NCBI RefSeq assembly: GCF_002443255.2
Contig: NW_019211457.1
Span: 13,925,353-13,989,352 of the forward strand
From: Varroa destructor
Lineage: Eukaryota > Arthropoda > Arachnida > Mesostigmata > Varroidae
Direction: 5' to 3'
DNA: 64,000 nt
Numbering within the stretch: position 1 is the first letter of the stretch; the number at the start of each line of letters is the position of its first letter. This document shows positions 23,843-35,808 of this stretch, in pieces. The position numbers were made by a program, and so were the translations under genes. The notes beneath the pieces are model-generated. The model did no database searches, was not told the DNA's origin, and saw nothing but the letters and a program-made list of their open reading frames with translations.

Positions 23843-25903
23843 GCAAATTAAGTCTAAATGCACCTCAGTATATTCTTGTCAGGCACTGACTTTACAGAAC
23901 CGGATAGTTTTCCGATGCATCTCATATCACTGCTAATCACGTATGATAATACGCGGGGAGCGGAGCGGAACTGAACCTTGAATGTAAGCTGCTTAATAAG
24001 TAGGTGCCAATCTGTCGCAAAACTCTACATGGAGCCAGTTGTGGCAAACTCTTCAACTGCTGGCCCTCGAGCACTGATCCTAATGATCCCTCCGTTAGTT
24101 CATCAAAGATTATTTCCCTTACAGAATTTGTAGAAGACGGAAGCAATAATGGACGGCCTTGGCTCTCCCTTCTCGACTGGAGGCTTGTTAATTAATATTT
24201 TCCTAAGTTTTCGACTATGTAATTAACAAGAAAATTTTGCCGGTTATTGTCTCTGTCTCGGTTTCTACCGACCCGCTCACCTAGCTAGCCTCTTCTATGC
24301 TCTTTTATTGTAACTCATCCATACAGTCTCATGTTCCTCTGTGTCTCTATTTCGATATATCCAATTCTCTCTGGGGTTTAACGTTCGATTTTAAGAGTGT
24401 TCTTTAAGCGCAGGCGATTTTTTCCAGTGGTATTCCCAACAGAGCAGACAGTAAGGTCTTGCCCGACAGGATGTTCCTCGATGTTCTATGCGGATCAAAC
24501 AAAATGACCATTTTCGCTTTCAAAGGCTCGAGAGCCATCCCCAATTTGGGACCGATCAAGGGAAACCTAAATAAAAAAGGACACAACGGAGATGAAAGGG
24601 AGCGTGACGGTAATGACACGTCTGAAAAACATGTGAACATGAAGAGACGCAACGCGAGAAGCCACTCTGTAGCACTGAAAACATGCATCGTTAAGGACAC
24701 TTTCAAACCTGATCAAAAGGCCATTGCGTCACGAACGAATGGATCTTGATCACTATCCTAAAAGAAAGCATCGTCCTAGGAGAAGTGATCGACATTGAGC
24801 CTGCAAAATTGAGCTCCGGGCGCGTCGTGTTATGCCAATCGAGAACTGCGTTTGGGCGGTATTCGTTAAAAATCTCTTTGGTATATAAGAGGGAATCGGT
24901 TCAGTCTAGTGATCTTTTGCTTATTAAACATTTATTGCTTTATCACATGGCATTTACTTGCAAGTCAGATGGGGTTTAACGACAGGTCAATTCAATCCAA
25001 ATAAATTACTTGCAACTAAAACGGGAATCCATCCAGGAACGTAATTCGGCGATACATATACGACTAACAATAATTTACTAGGAAAATTAAGGACAATTTT
25101 CATAGACAGCTAAAACCTCGATCCTAAACGCTGACATTTCTTCCTTAAAAATTTCCTCAATCAGAAACAACTCGAAACGCCCGCTAAAAATTATCTAATT
25201 CATTCGTCTGGAGGCGTACCCGTTTTCTATCCACAGAAGTACGTTTAACGCCTGCCTTAACGCTGACTTAACCCGTGTACGTCTATTAGCGCTTATGCCA
25301 ATCTGCGGAAAAATGCGCGCGTCTCTGAAAAGCTAGTTCAGGGCCGACCTGAGCGAGAGAGAAGGAAATAGTCTAGTCCATTACCTTTAAAGCCGCTGGC
25401 GATGGCTCTTTTTCTATGAAGGTTCACTTGCAGTACCCCTTACCTGACCGCATGCTCAAATTTAGTTCCCGAATAATATAAAGTAGAGCCTCGCCTAGCT
25501 ATTGCTCCCTTTTTTAACCAAGTTATCTCGTGAAATCTATCAGTCGCGTGGCAAAAATTGCCAGAGAAGTTTCCAAAGCATCTTCGTTCGTGCCTATCGT
25601 TGAGGTCAATCGAGTGAAATCGGCAAGTAACGTAACTTAATTCACGCTCTTCAATGAAATTTTTCGTTCTCCTGCTATCGCTGAGCTTGATTCGAATGGT
25701 CGCGGTCATGGCCAAAACTGTCTCCGCGAAGCAGTAACGTAATAATACGAATAGTTATTATAAACTGGTTTCCGGGGTCCGTTTTGATCACTTTACTTCG
25801 CTTTATCCCATTGGGAGACTACTAGCAGTTCAACGAATTTTGTGTGAATTAGCTGTGAAACAACGTTTTCGCGACACGAGCGAGATTCAAGTAGAACAAT
25901 CAA

Positions 25904-25913
25904 GGGGGGGGGG
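25904..25913. repeat. G10 homopolymer
   Basis: Ten consecutive G, uncommon at this base composition. Confidence 0.97.
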
Positions 25914-27241
25914 TCAATGAATTACTGTAGAAGTAGGGAACGCTAACACCTACGAATAAACACATATTTAATACGTGTGTTTGTAACGAGCACGAACGAG
26001 GCAATAAACAGGCATCTATCAAATAGCATCAGCCAACAAAATACAGGACGGAGTAACAGGCTCAAAAAGAAAAGCCCTTATAATATAACTATCAAAATTA
26101 CATACGAATTAATGATTATGGAAACATCTATCGTCAAATCATCATCATCATATCAAAATCATCTAAATAAAACGGCGTACACCAAGAACTATTAGCTTAA
26201 ATACAAGCACTAGGTTGATTCTGCGTATACATAAACCTGATACGATTTATCACATAGTGGCACAGTAAAACTTCGCTGACCTACATCAGTTGCTTAACCA
26301 CGCTCCTGCTTTGCGGAGCCAGCCATCGTATTCTAGAGTCTTGCAAACCTATCTCAGTGACCGCCGTAACAAAATTACTCGTCTATTTTAGGAATCCTCC
26401 TATAAAAGAATATATCGCACTGCGCATCGTATTATATCTTGTTCACTATGCGCGGTATGACCGTATATCTTCATATGGTGCCTTCGGGAACTATTTCCCA
26501 ATCAAGTTGCTCTTCTACAGTGGAGCTTTTTTCCTTAGACTTTTACTGCGTCCATGGATCCTCGAAGGCAATATTTTATAATATAGATATAGACACGAAT
26601 CTGAAGCACACTAACGTGACTTATGGACACAAATCACAGGTGGTTGTATTGCAGTGAATGGTAGAGGAAGAAATGATCCTAAACGAACTGGTTACGTCGC
26701 GGCAGTTTTCGCACCTTGCTCATTTTATCAAATGAAGATGAAGACCTAACCAGATTCTAAACTATGCCCTAGTAATGACAGAAACACAGTGTTTGTTACC
26801 GTTTTCTTATGAAGCTACCACTTAAATATATTATATACTGGCAACCATTAAAAGTTAACATGGAAGATAAATTTAGAACTATCGGTGCCCTTGTAAGCCT
26901 TTTTATGACGATTTTGAAGAAATATAGCAGCTCACGTCTTCTTTCGAATGAGTTCTGATACTTCGGCGGCATAGTCATCAGCTCCAGGGATCGATTCGTG
27001 CTTATGAACGCCATGTGCCTATCCTTTCGTTCGCCGTTTCAATTAACTTTTTTAAATAGATATGCTTGTTAGATGATTCTTCCCATGACGATCTTCGCAC
27101 TGCAAATATGTTGTCTATGCAAGTAGCCACCTTACATGCCACAATTCTTAAAGACCTCAACTTTCAGCAGCATTTCTGGATATTGAACTGACTGCGCAAG
27201 ACCAAGGCCGCCGTACAAGTTTGAGGGAAGGTGTTTGTTTA

Positions 27242-27256
27242 GGGGGGGGGGGGGGG
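27242..27256. repeat. G15 homopolymer
   Basis: Fifteen consecutive G on the plus strand, flanked by TTTA and TAAAC. Long G runs are rare in AT-rich genomes and often mis-sized by sequencing, so the exact length is uncertain. Confidence 0.97.
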
Positions 27257-28983
27257 TAAACTTAGCATCTAGTTGCTGCATAGATAAAGAATATACAAAA
27301 ACAAGAAACTGCACTGCAAACGAAAAACAAAGGTTAGTTTCTGAAACCTTTATCAAGATTTAAAAGCATTTTTAGAACACTAGGCGGCCTTAAATTATCA
27401 ACAGCACTTTCAAGCTTAAGCGTGCTACACCCGAAGTTGGCTCGTGGTCTGCTGAAGGAAAATAATCCGGATCGCCTTCCGCAGCTTTCCAGAGCGATTC
27501 TTAATGACTAGGCACATTATGACGAAATGCTTCACAAAACCCTGTGCTCATTCAGAGCTTTCTGGAACAACATCTTCCTATCATGTTGTTTACTATTCTA
27601 CGGAAGATCTCTGTTTGGTAACTCGTAAACACCCCAAGCAGGCCGGAATAATTCTAAGGATAATTTTTTTCTGCAAGGATGTGCTCACGCCCATTCGCGT
27701 CGACACAACGGTTCAGAACTTGTGATGTTGAGGAACACTGACTTGCCAGAAGCAGTGAGGTGCATGACAGTGATATATAATTCCTTTTAATAGAATAAGT
27801 CACTGATGCAGCGCCTTCAGCGAATGAACACTTAGTCGATGAGGTTCTATAGAGCGGCTTCTGCAGTTGCCAGAGCCCACTTCAATAGATTTTTTCTTCC
27901 TGTGTGGTGTTGTAATGAAAGACACAGTTTTTGCGTGAAGGCCAAAGTCCTTTGACGAGATAAGGACCTTCACTGCCAATGAAAGTAAACAGTTTGTACC
28001 AACGAGGAATGAATGCATGCTTTAATGCTGAGAGAAGATCTCGAGAGTGCGTGAGCATCAAAGGCGGCCATTTTGAACGTGTATTCTGTTAAGCGTTATT
28101 CATTGCTGTGAACCCGTTATCTAACATAATAAACACACTCAGTAACAAAAATAATAACAATTATTTTCAAATAAATGATGAATAACTACTAGCGTACTCG
28201 TAAGCTTACCTTTGCCCCTGTGTTAGCTTCGGATAGGCTTTAAAGCGTTAAAATTTTTTTAATTTGGTGCAAAAGACATAATCGGTACTGTTTTGTGATA
28301 ATCATTCCAATGCTAATGACATATCTTCGTAACGTGGCAGGCAGAAATCTAAAGGTACTGCGAAGTTACGTAATCTCAAACGAAGTTTGACATATTGAAC
28401 AAGATTTTAATGCCACCTATATTCGGTTCTGTATACAGGATAGCATTGGTGGTCATGTCAACGCCAGGCACCAAATGTGTTTCAAATCCAAGCATGAACA
28501 CGTCCTCTAAGATGAGTGTCATCACGAACAGACGACACTTCTACCCGGTTCCCGGTTGGACGAATTGCTTCCCCACGATAACGTTCATAGCTGGGTTCTG
28601 TTGTCATTATGCAGCTTGCTTCCAGAAGACCATGGAGAGATCAGAAACTAAAGCTTCTGTAATAGTAACGGAATCCATTACGAACGATGCTCACTTTTTT
28701 CAAGCGAGCCTCAGGCCTCTCGGTGAGTTTCACTACTGTTAGACGTGTTAGGCCTCGATTGACGCTTCTTAACTGCGAAAAAAAACAGTTTTACAATCAC
28801 TTCCTCGCAACGTAAGTCCACGTAATTCGGTGGTGACATCAACTCAACTATTTATCAGCGTAATACAGTCATGTGTCACAGCTTCGGATCGCCAGCCCCG
28901 CTGTGATGAGTATCTCGGCTATGGTTCACGCTGCGGAGCTGTCGGAGTCTTTTCCCTGTAAAACTGCGAGAACGAGGAAGGAA

Positions 28984-29003
28984 GAGAGAGAGAGAGAGAG
29001 AGA
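28984..29003. repeat. (GA)10 microsatellite
   Basis: Twenty-base purine-only tract preceded by more purine-rich DNA (GAACGAGGAAGGAA). Confidence 0.97.
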
Positions 29004-31205
29004 TGGATTTTCAAAGACACGCGCACAGAGTTAGAGATGAGATCATCACAAAGGAACCTCAGAGGGATAATGTCCTTTGACCTTCTATGACGAGACGGGG
29101 CACGATAACTACGCATCATAACCTAGTCTTTTTTATGAGTATTTCCGTTATTCCTTCTTGGATATTGTACAGCTTTTTGTTGTATTTTCCTTTTAGTATA
29201 GTTAGTTCAAATATGAATGTATGCTTGTATAGGTTCAATGGCTGCAATGCCGGCTCTACCAGTAAGGCCGTTGAGTTTATTTCTCTACATGTTGCTTTAG
29301 TTAACGAAGTAGACTCGTACTGTCAGTCTTAAAGTTGCAACTATGTTGGCCTCGTTCGGGTCCTGTACATTGACTGTGTTTGTGGTAGGAGCCCCGATTC
29401 GCATTGCGGTTAGCGGGAATATTTGAATCGGCTTGCTAGCCGCAGCCCCTCAACATTTTTCCGGCCTCATTCAATTGCGGTCGTAAGCACCGCGGGCACG
29501 TACCATGTGTCATTATGGATGGAACATTGTATTGCCCTTAGCAAACGTAACTGCTATAGATTACAGGCGGAGTATTATTACACCTCATATTATTGGATAC
29601 CTGCTGGTTCTGTAAAAGTTTAGACTCCCTGGTGTCCTCTAACCTAGATTAAAACGGCCTTTCAAGGTTATTGTATGACACAGACATTTGACAGTTATAC
29701 TCTGTGTATGACATGATATATATGCACATGCTTGAGCATTTCGTATGAATCAGCGTTTTGAAATTTTCTGTCTAAGTACTGCGCCAAGCATACTATCCCA
29801 AAGTACCTCATAGGCAGTTTCGGACTGATATATCTGATGAATGATAGAATTCCTTCGAAATTGATCATTCGGAAGATCCAAGTGACATTACAATAATGAT
29901 AATAGCTAGGCCGTCCGTAAGGTTCTCCTGCATCTAATTAACTTTTATTGATTTGGCTGCTCTAATTCATATCAAGCCAAATGTAAATTTCTATAAAAGC
30001 CAAATAAAAAAAAAGATCGAGCATGCGCCAACAGTTGTTATGCTGCAAATACTTTACTCCACTTATCCCGTTGCCCTAACATGATTATGCCGTTCTCCCA
30101 TTAGAATAGTTCAACAATTCTGTCCTCTTGTTCCGGATGCTTTAATGGTCCATTTAATTACTAATGAATTTTGTTCGTATTAAACCCAATCTAGCACAGC
30201 ACATAGTCCGATTTCGTAGTTACACATTTATTTCCTTCATCGATAGTGGTCCGGTCGTAAATCCTTTGAGGCTCCGTTATAAGAATTGTAGTATCCTTGG
30301 CGGCTTTCCGGCTGTAGTCGACTTTATTTCACTGGTTGCTTTAATCTATTACCTTATCTTAATGACCTTATGACTACCCCGACTCGCTTCTCCGATTATT
30401 TGGTACCAGTGATTCGTTATATCAAACTAGGTTTAAATGGCCTACCCTGTTGCTTGTCCTGCTGACATCAGGACGTTTTAGCAAACTCGTTGAGCTGCTG
30501 TAATCAGCCCATCCTTGCGTCCCAGTTGAACTTAATCAGTTACTATACTACATATAACTTGCTACCCGGAGAAGTAATTAGCCTCTATTTTAAATTTCTC
30601 AGTATTTTGTTAATAGCACTCCTTGCACTTAGCCCTGATTTAGCGTTGCGATTTTACCAAACCAAAGACAGCCCAGTTGCAGACATACTGAGTGGCTATC
30701 ATCGATTACGCCGTTTATGCTACTATCCTGTCAGATTCAATTTGTTTTCCATTTTCTATATTGTCATTGTGAAATTTTCAGCTAGTTTTTCCAAAATCAC
30801 CGTTTCAATATCGGTCACGAGCATGTAAAATAGAAAACCCCAATGCCCATCTTTCGAACTATTTTTCAATTAAAAGAAAAAAAACTGTATAAAAACAGTC
30901 TCTATGGCTAGGAGATACGTTCAGTCAAATCTGGTCAAAATTAGCGGGGAACTACTTACTTAAATCGTATTCGACCAACTGCCAAACTGAAACGCTGAAC
31001 GCTGAAATTGTACAATCCCATGAAAAATCAGATCAGGGCGATCTCTTTACTCTGAAGACTTTTTGCCGAAGCAAACTAATAGACACACACACAGAAAAAC
31101 ATAAGCTATTGGCAATCTTCTGCTTAGATAAGAACAGTACTGTCTAATATCATTGTTGTTACGTATGGTAACTGTTACAAGAAACACCGGCATTTTATCC
31201 TGAAT

Positions 31206-31220
31206 ATTATTATTATTATT
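31206..31220. repeat. (ATT)5 microsatellite
   Basis: Fifteen-base trinucleotide tract. Confidence 0.95.
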
Positions 31221-34200
31221 GTTAATGTTACATTCTATACCATTTATCCACCTATACACATTTGTCGTACATGGTCAACAGTGTTCTTCAATATGCCGTT
31301 GCCAACAAGCGTTACCTTTGTAGTAACGCTTAACTAAGTACTCCGAATACCTGTCAGGCGATTCCCTTTTCAACTGGCCCATGCGAATGACAGGTTGCCT
31401 ACATGCCGGCAAGGGCCAAGTACGAAACGCCCACATCGCCTATACGAGACTCCTCTTAGTGTCAAACTGGATAACATACTTAAGTGAATCACGAATTCGT
31501 ACATTTTCGAGACGAAATAGGACGAGCCAACGGTACTCAGAAATAGGTTCGAGGCGTCGATCTGCTGTGTAGGTGGGCAAGCGACACGTAAGGAAAGAAC
31601 ATAACACCGAGTCACGTCATCCGTGCCCTATCCGGAGACGGTGTATCCTACTGAGAAATTAGTGAAAGGATTTCAGAAAATCTAATTTTCACTGCCTTTG
31701 CTGTTGCGTTCGTGTTCGTGTTAACAGAATGGTACTGGTATTTGTACCAGGGTAAATTTCTGGGGTTTTCTCCAGCGAAGTTTTCCCAGAGCCGGTAACA
31801 CTAACTGCTCGGAAAATGAATAAACACAACATAATAGCTAATAGAAGTTGTTCGCAGACACAAAAAATTATTGACACAGACATATTATACGATAGTTCGA
31901 TCTCCGTTTTGGCAAGCAGGAGAAAGAAAGAGTTAGCAATTTTGACACGCATTACCTCTAAGAGGTGTGAAAGGTAAGTACGCACATGCGGTGCCAAGTA
32001 ACTTGAGTACGTGCCTATGAGTTCAACGGAAGTTAATTTCGCTCAGTAGACTGCTTACCTTTCACTCAAAAAGGTGACGCATACATTTTATAAATTCTAG
32101 CCGTCTTCTGTAGTTGCGTGCATTTCTATGCGTGGAGCCGTTTTGTAAACGTTTGACAGTTATATGGATCGTTCGACGCGGACAGACTCTTTGACTGGAT
32201 CTTTTACCTTATATTTCAACTGCCACATTGCTGTCCTAACGTACTTTCAGGTCAGGGTTTTTCAAAATAAAAAGCCTATAAGTATATCCAGATAATTCAC
32301 ATTTATACAATACGATTCGAACTGACAAGGAAACTTCGAAAAAATTTATATCAAAGGCTTACCGTTTCGACATATCTACTAACAGGTGTTTTTTTTTAAT
32401 ATGATTTATACACACATCGAACAATGTACGGTTAAACCGAAAACTGCGTTCAGCATTAATGTCCACACCGCAATTTACCTTTTTAAATTTTATCGAAAAA
32501 CATCAAAACTATTTTGAGCATAACTTATCCATTCTATTAAGTTTTACTTCTATCGTGAAAAGCGCTCAAGTTTAAACATTAAAATTTCAAAGTTGTTTTT
32601 ACCAACAGTCTAAATAACTCCTTTGTGTTACCGGCCGACCTTCAATGTGCAAAAAAGTACACACTTTTTTACAAAACCCACGATAAAAATGAACTTCCTT
32701 AGTTTCGTTGCTAAATAAGGTCTCGTGAGCTCTTAGACTGAATCAGGGAATCTCACGAATACCACAGTTAACCAGAACGGGGTATAAAGCATAGTTCGCA
32801 AGATGCTTTCCTCTCTCGAGCGATGAGACGTCTCGAGAACGTTTGCGGACCATCCAAGTTCGCTAGCGCCGAGTTCATCTTGGCGGTGGGGGCGCAACAG
32901 TGGCTGTATTTAATTACCACTAAGGAATTCTGCCTCATTTCGCCAGAGAAGGCTAGTGGCAAGGAATTATACGGCTTATAATTTATAAGCGTTGTGGGCA
33001 AATCTGAGGGGCTCTATGTAGGAAACTGGTCGGCTAAAAGCGCTTACGACAACTGTGGGGTGTCGACTAGCAGTGATATTGTAAAGGAACTCAAGTGGGG
33101 ATCTAGAAAGTGCTCAGTTTACCACCCGACTTAACTCAGACTACACATCTATTGTAGACGCTGAGCTGTCGCTCTGGCAGTCGTGTTTTTACTCAAAGAT
33201 GGCGGTTTTACGGAAGCACAAGTTACAATTTTACCGCTAGTACTTCACAGCGAAACTACTGACGAAACATAAGATATTCGTTTGTACGGATCTGTTTACT
33301 GCAGACCTAACGTGTATTTCTGCAAACAATGAAACACAAAATTGTAGCATTACAGACTTGCTAGTAAGATCTATTGAGCGTGGTAGTTGACGACGGGGTG
33401 TCGCCTTCACGAGGGCTTTGTGCTAAAATGATAATTTTTTGGCATTGGCAAAGTCCCAGAGGAAAATCTTTCGAATTTGCATTGATTGGTTATTGTTTTA
33501 ATGAAGCATCATGGAATATTTACAAGTCGATGGCTGGGAACGAATACCAACTATTTATTTCTAGTCGTAAAGCTTCGACTATATATGTAAAGGTGTCTTT
33601 TCTAAAAAGGTCGTCTCAAATCATACAAATGAAAAACGAAGTGACCCACAACGTCATCGCGTCAGCTGCCTATTGCGACGTCGTTTTTAGAAGCTCTCTT
33701 CAAACATGGCTAGTATGTTTCAACATGGTTTTGCCTCTTATAGCTTTTTTTTTTTATGAAACGCTTCCGGAAAGCTAGTAACTCCGAAAAAACTAGAACA
33801 TGTCAGGGCATATGGGCAATTCATCCCAATCTATTATTTGCTATAAGTGTAAATCGTGTAAGTCTCAAGACATAACACTACGAACAGGCACTGTTGATCC
33901 CTAATTTTCCCATGAGAATTTTTCCAATGCTTGTTAATAGATATGATCTTTTTGTATTATCTTTAACAACGATATTCAAATCGGTCAATAGCATATCTGT
34001 AATTGGATTTGTGATTGATCCATTCATCGACACAATTTGGTATAGAACTAATGCATTTTCGGCACAATATTTATTGGGGTTGTTTTTTACCGTCTCGTTC
34101 GCACGTGTCCGAAGAACATTATCAGAAGTTATTAATTGTTTTTTTTCTCAAACGAATATATGCATTCAGGCTTCAGATGCTGAGGGCGCTTTCTCCCATA

Positions 34201-35070
34201 GTTCATTTAGCTGCATTTATACGGAGAGGATACTGAAGACAGTAATCTGAGCACACGAGGAAGTGTGGAAGCGACAAAGCTCACCCATCGATTAGCCCGG
34301 CTAACTGCTACCGCGATAAATGTGCGAAGAGTATGAAGCGAGCGTAAACCGAAGTATCTCGATACATCTCAATTGGAATAAATTGACAATGATTGTCCCT
34401 GGATCAGAAATGTCATGTCCTAAAATAAAAGCAACTCGAGGTCTGCGCATACCTGGTACCTGTCTACGAAACCTTACCTGCCTCCGCTCGTTAAGCGCAT
34501 CTTGTACGGCTTATAGCGCTCGTGGTCTGCGAAAACTGACGGCCAGTTAGTTGGCATCGATGGCGTGAAAACCTGCGAGACACACTCTAACTTCTCCACA
34601 AAACAGGAGGCGACGAAAGGTCCCTAGAGTTACTCAGACGACAAAGCTGCTTGGAGGAAAGCTACCCGTCTTCAATTTGCAGAAAGTCGGAACGAGCCGT
34701 TGGATTTTTACCGCTGGAAGAGGCCCTCGTAAGGCCCTGCCACTGCCGCCAAAGTACCAGACGTCCTCACTGTCATCAGGCCTTTCCCTATTTGCTATGC
34801 GAACGTCTGTCCAAGACGACGCAAGTCATTGGTCCCGGAAAGTGTACGCGAATGAACTCTCCTGAGAGACTTCTGCCATTAGAAGCACAAACAGTGAACG
34901 AAAGTCGAGAAGAAAACAGAAGAAAGACAGCGATCGAATGGAGCGCTCCATTTATTCTGTTTCCGTAAAAGCTTTGCCTTTTTGCTGTAGATGTGCGTGC
35001 CGCATACTGTTTTTTACGTAAACTCACTGCTATTCGCAATAATGAGGCATTGTTTCTAAGATCGGCTGCG

Positions 35071-35129
35071 TACGGCGGGATAGCTCAACTTTTGATTATA
35101 ATTACCAAAAGTTGAGCTATCCCGCCGTA
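35071..35129. repeat. Perfect 24-bp inverted repeat (hairpin)
   Basis: The left arm 35071-35094 (TACGGCGGGATAGC...) is the exact reverse complement of the right arm 35106-35129. An 11-base A/T-rich loop (ATTATAATTAC) lies between them. Pairing stops abruptly at the outer ends: the left flank GATCGGCTGCG and right flank ACTTTATTTAT do not pair. The arms are GC-richer than the AT-rich right-hand surroundings. A transcript would fold into a very stable 59-nt stem-loop. No poly-U terminator context or coding neighbour gives it a role. Confidence 0.97.
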
Positions 35130-35671
35130 ACTTTATTTATTATAACTTTTTTTAGTAAACTCCGTATCGATTGATTATTATTTTATTATCGTTATAATAA
35201 TTTACTAACTATATTAGTCAGTGTCCATCGTATTATTTTATGCGTCTGTGCGAAATTCAGAGTACGTGATTCCCTAAGGCTTTTTTTTTACCCTCATCTT
35301 TTACGTGATACAGCTACTGCTTTAAAGATAATGCACAGTGAAGACCTGAGCGTAAGCCTAACAGAGTTAAAATTACCAATCTTGCATTTATGGACGTACT
35401 GTTTTCAATAGCTGCGCGGTCATCAATGTATCAATGAACATTTTCTTAATGATTAAACTTAATAGAGTCACGTACGTCTACTTCATCAAGCTCTGCTCTA
35501 CAGCGAACCTGGTTAGCACGTAATCTATTAAACAGTTACCTTAACAACAAAAGCCGCTAATAAAAGATAAGCAAATGCGGATAATTACATAATCGTAGAT
35601 AGACAACACATCCCAATCAGCCTGACATTTGTACTTTGGAAACGCATCGTACGCGCCATGTCCTCCTCTAC

Positions 35672-35808
35672 ATTTCGAGTTTTACGTCCGTTCTGTCACC
35701 CTTAGGCACTCATTTCACCAGACGGACGGCTGGCTCTCACCGCGAAACGAAGTCTATCTATACCCGGTTTCGAACCTACTCCACAACGTGTTCCTAAGAT
35801 TTCCAGAC
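35672..35808 (-). mobile_element. SINE-like repeat, copy A (shortened middle)
   Basis: Minus-strand copy with a CTTAGGAACACGTTGTGGAG head, a B-box-like GGTTTCGAAACC at about 35777-35766, and a GGGTATAGATAGAC block where copy B has GAGCGTAGACAGAC. It ends in GACGTAAAACTCGAAA. The CAATGGCGATAT block seen in copies B and C is replaced or lost, so this copy is internally deleted. It overlaps a 65-codon plus-strand open frame (35629-35826), which I therefore regard as non-coding. Confidence 0.6.

Larger units (their letters stand above)
20684..35070. other. Non-coding stretch, microsatellites only
   Basis: Contains the palindrome at 21282, several (TA)n tracts, G10, G15, (GA)10 and (ATT)5. The longest frames are 134 codons (33374-33778), 118 codons (33894-34250) and 115 codons (28395-28742), all plus strand. 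The 118-codon frame is rich in Phe, Ile and Leu, as expected for T-rich DNA. I see no reverse transcriptase, transposase or cellular domain. A GC-richer block at 34300-34970 has frames of 76-105 codons without motifs. Confidence 0.55.

Noticed and set aside
24404..24706. SGKT in a 100-codon minus-strand frame as a P-loop
   Set aside because: The glycine-rich part of a Walker A motif is absent, and a plus-strand frame of similar length overlaps it.
33374..34250. Two successive plus-strand open frames (134 and 118 codons) as a possible two-gene unit
   Set aside because: Lengths are within chance for this amount of sequence, the peptides are shaped by T-rich codons, and no domain or splice context was found.
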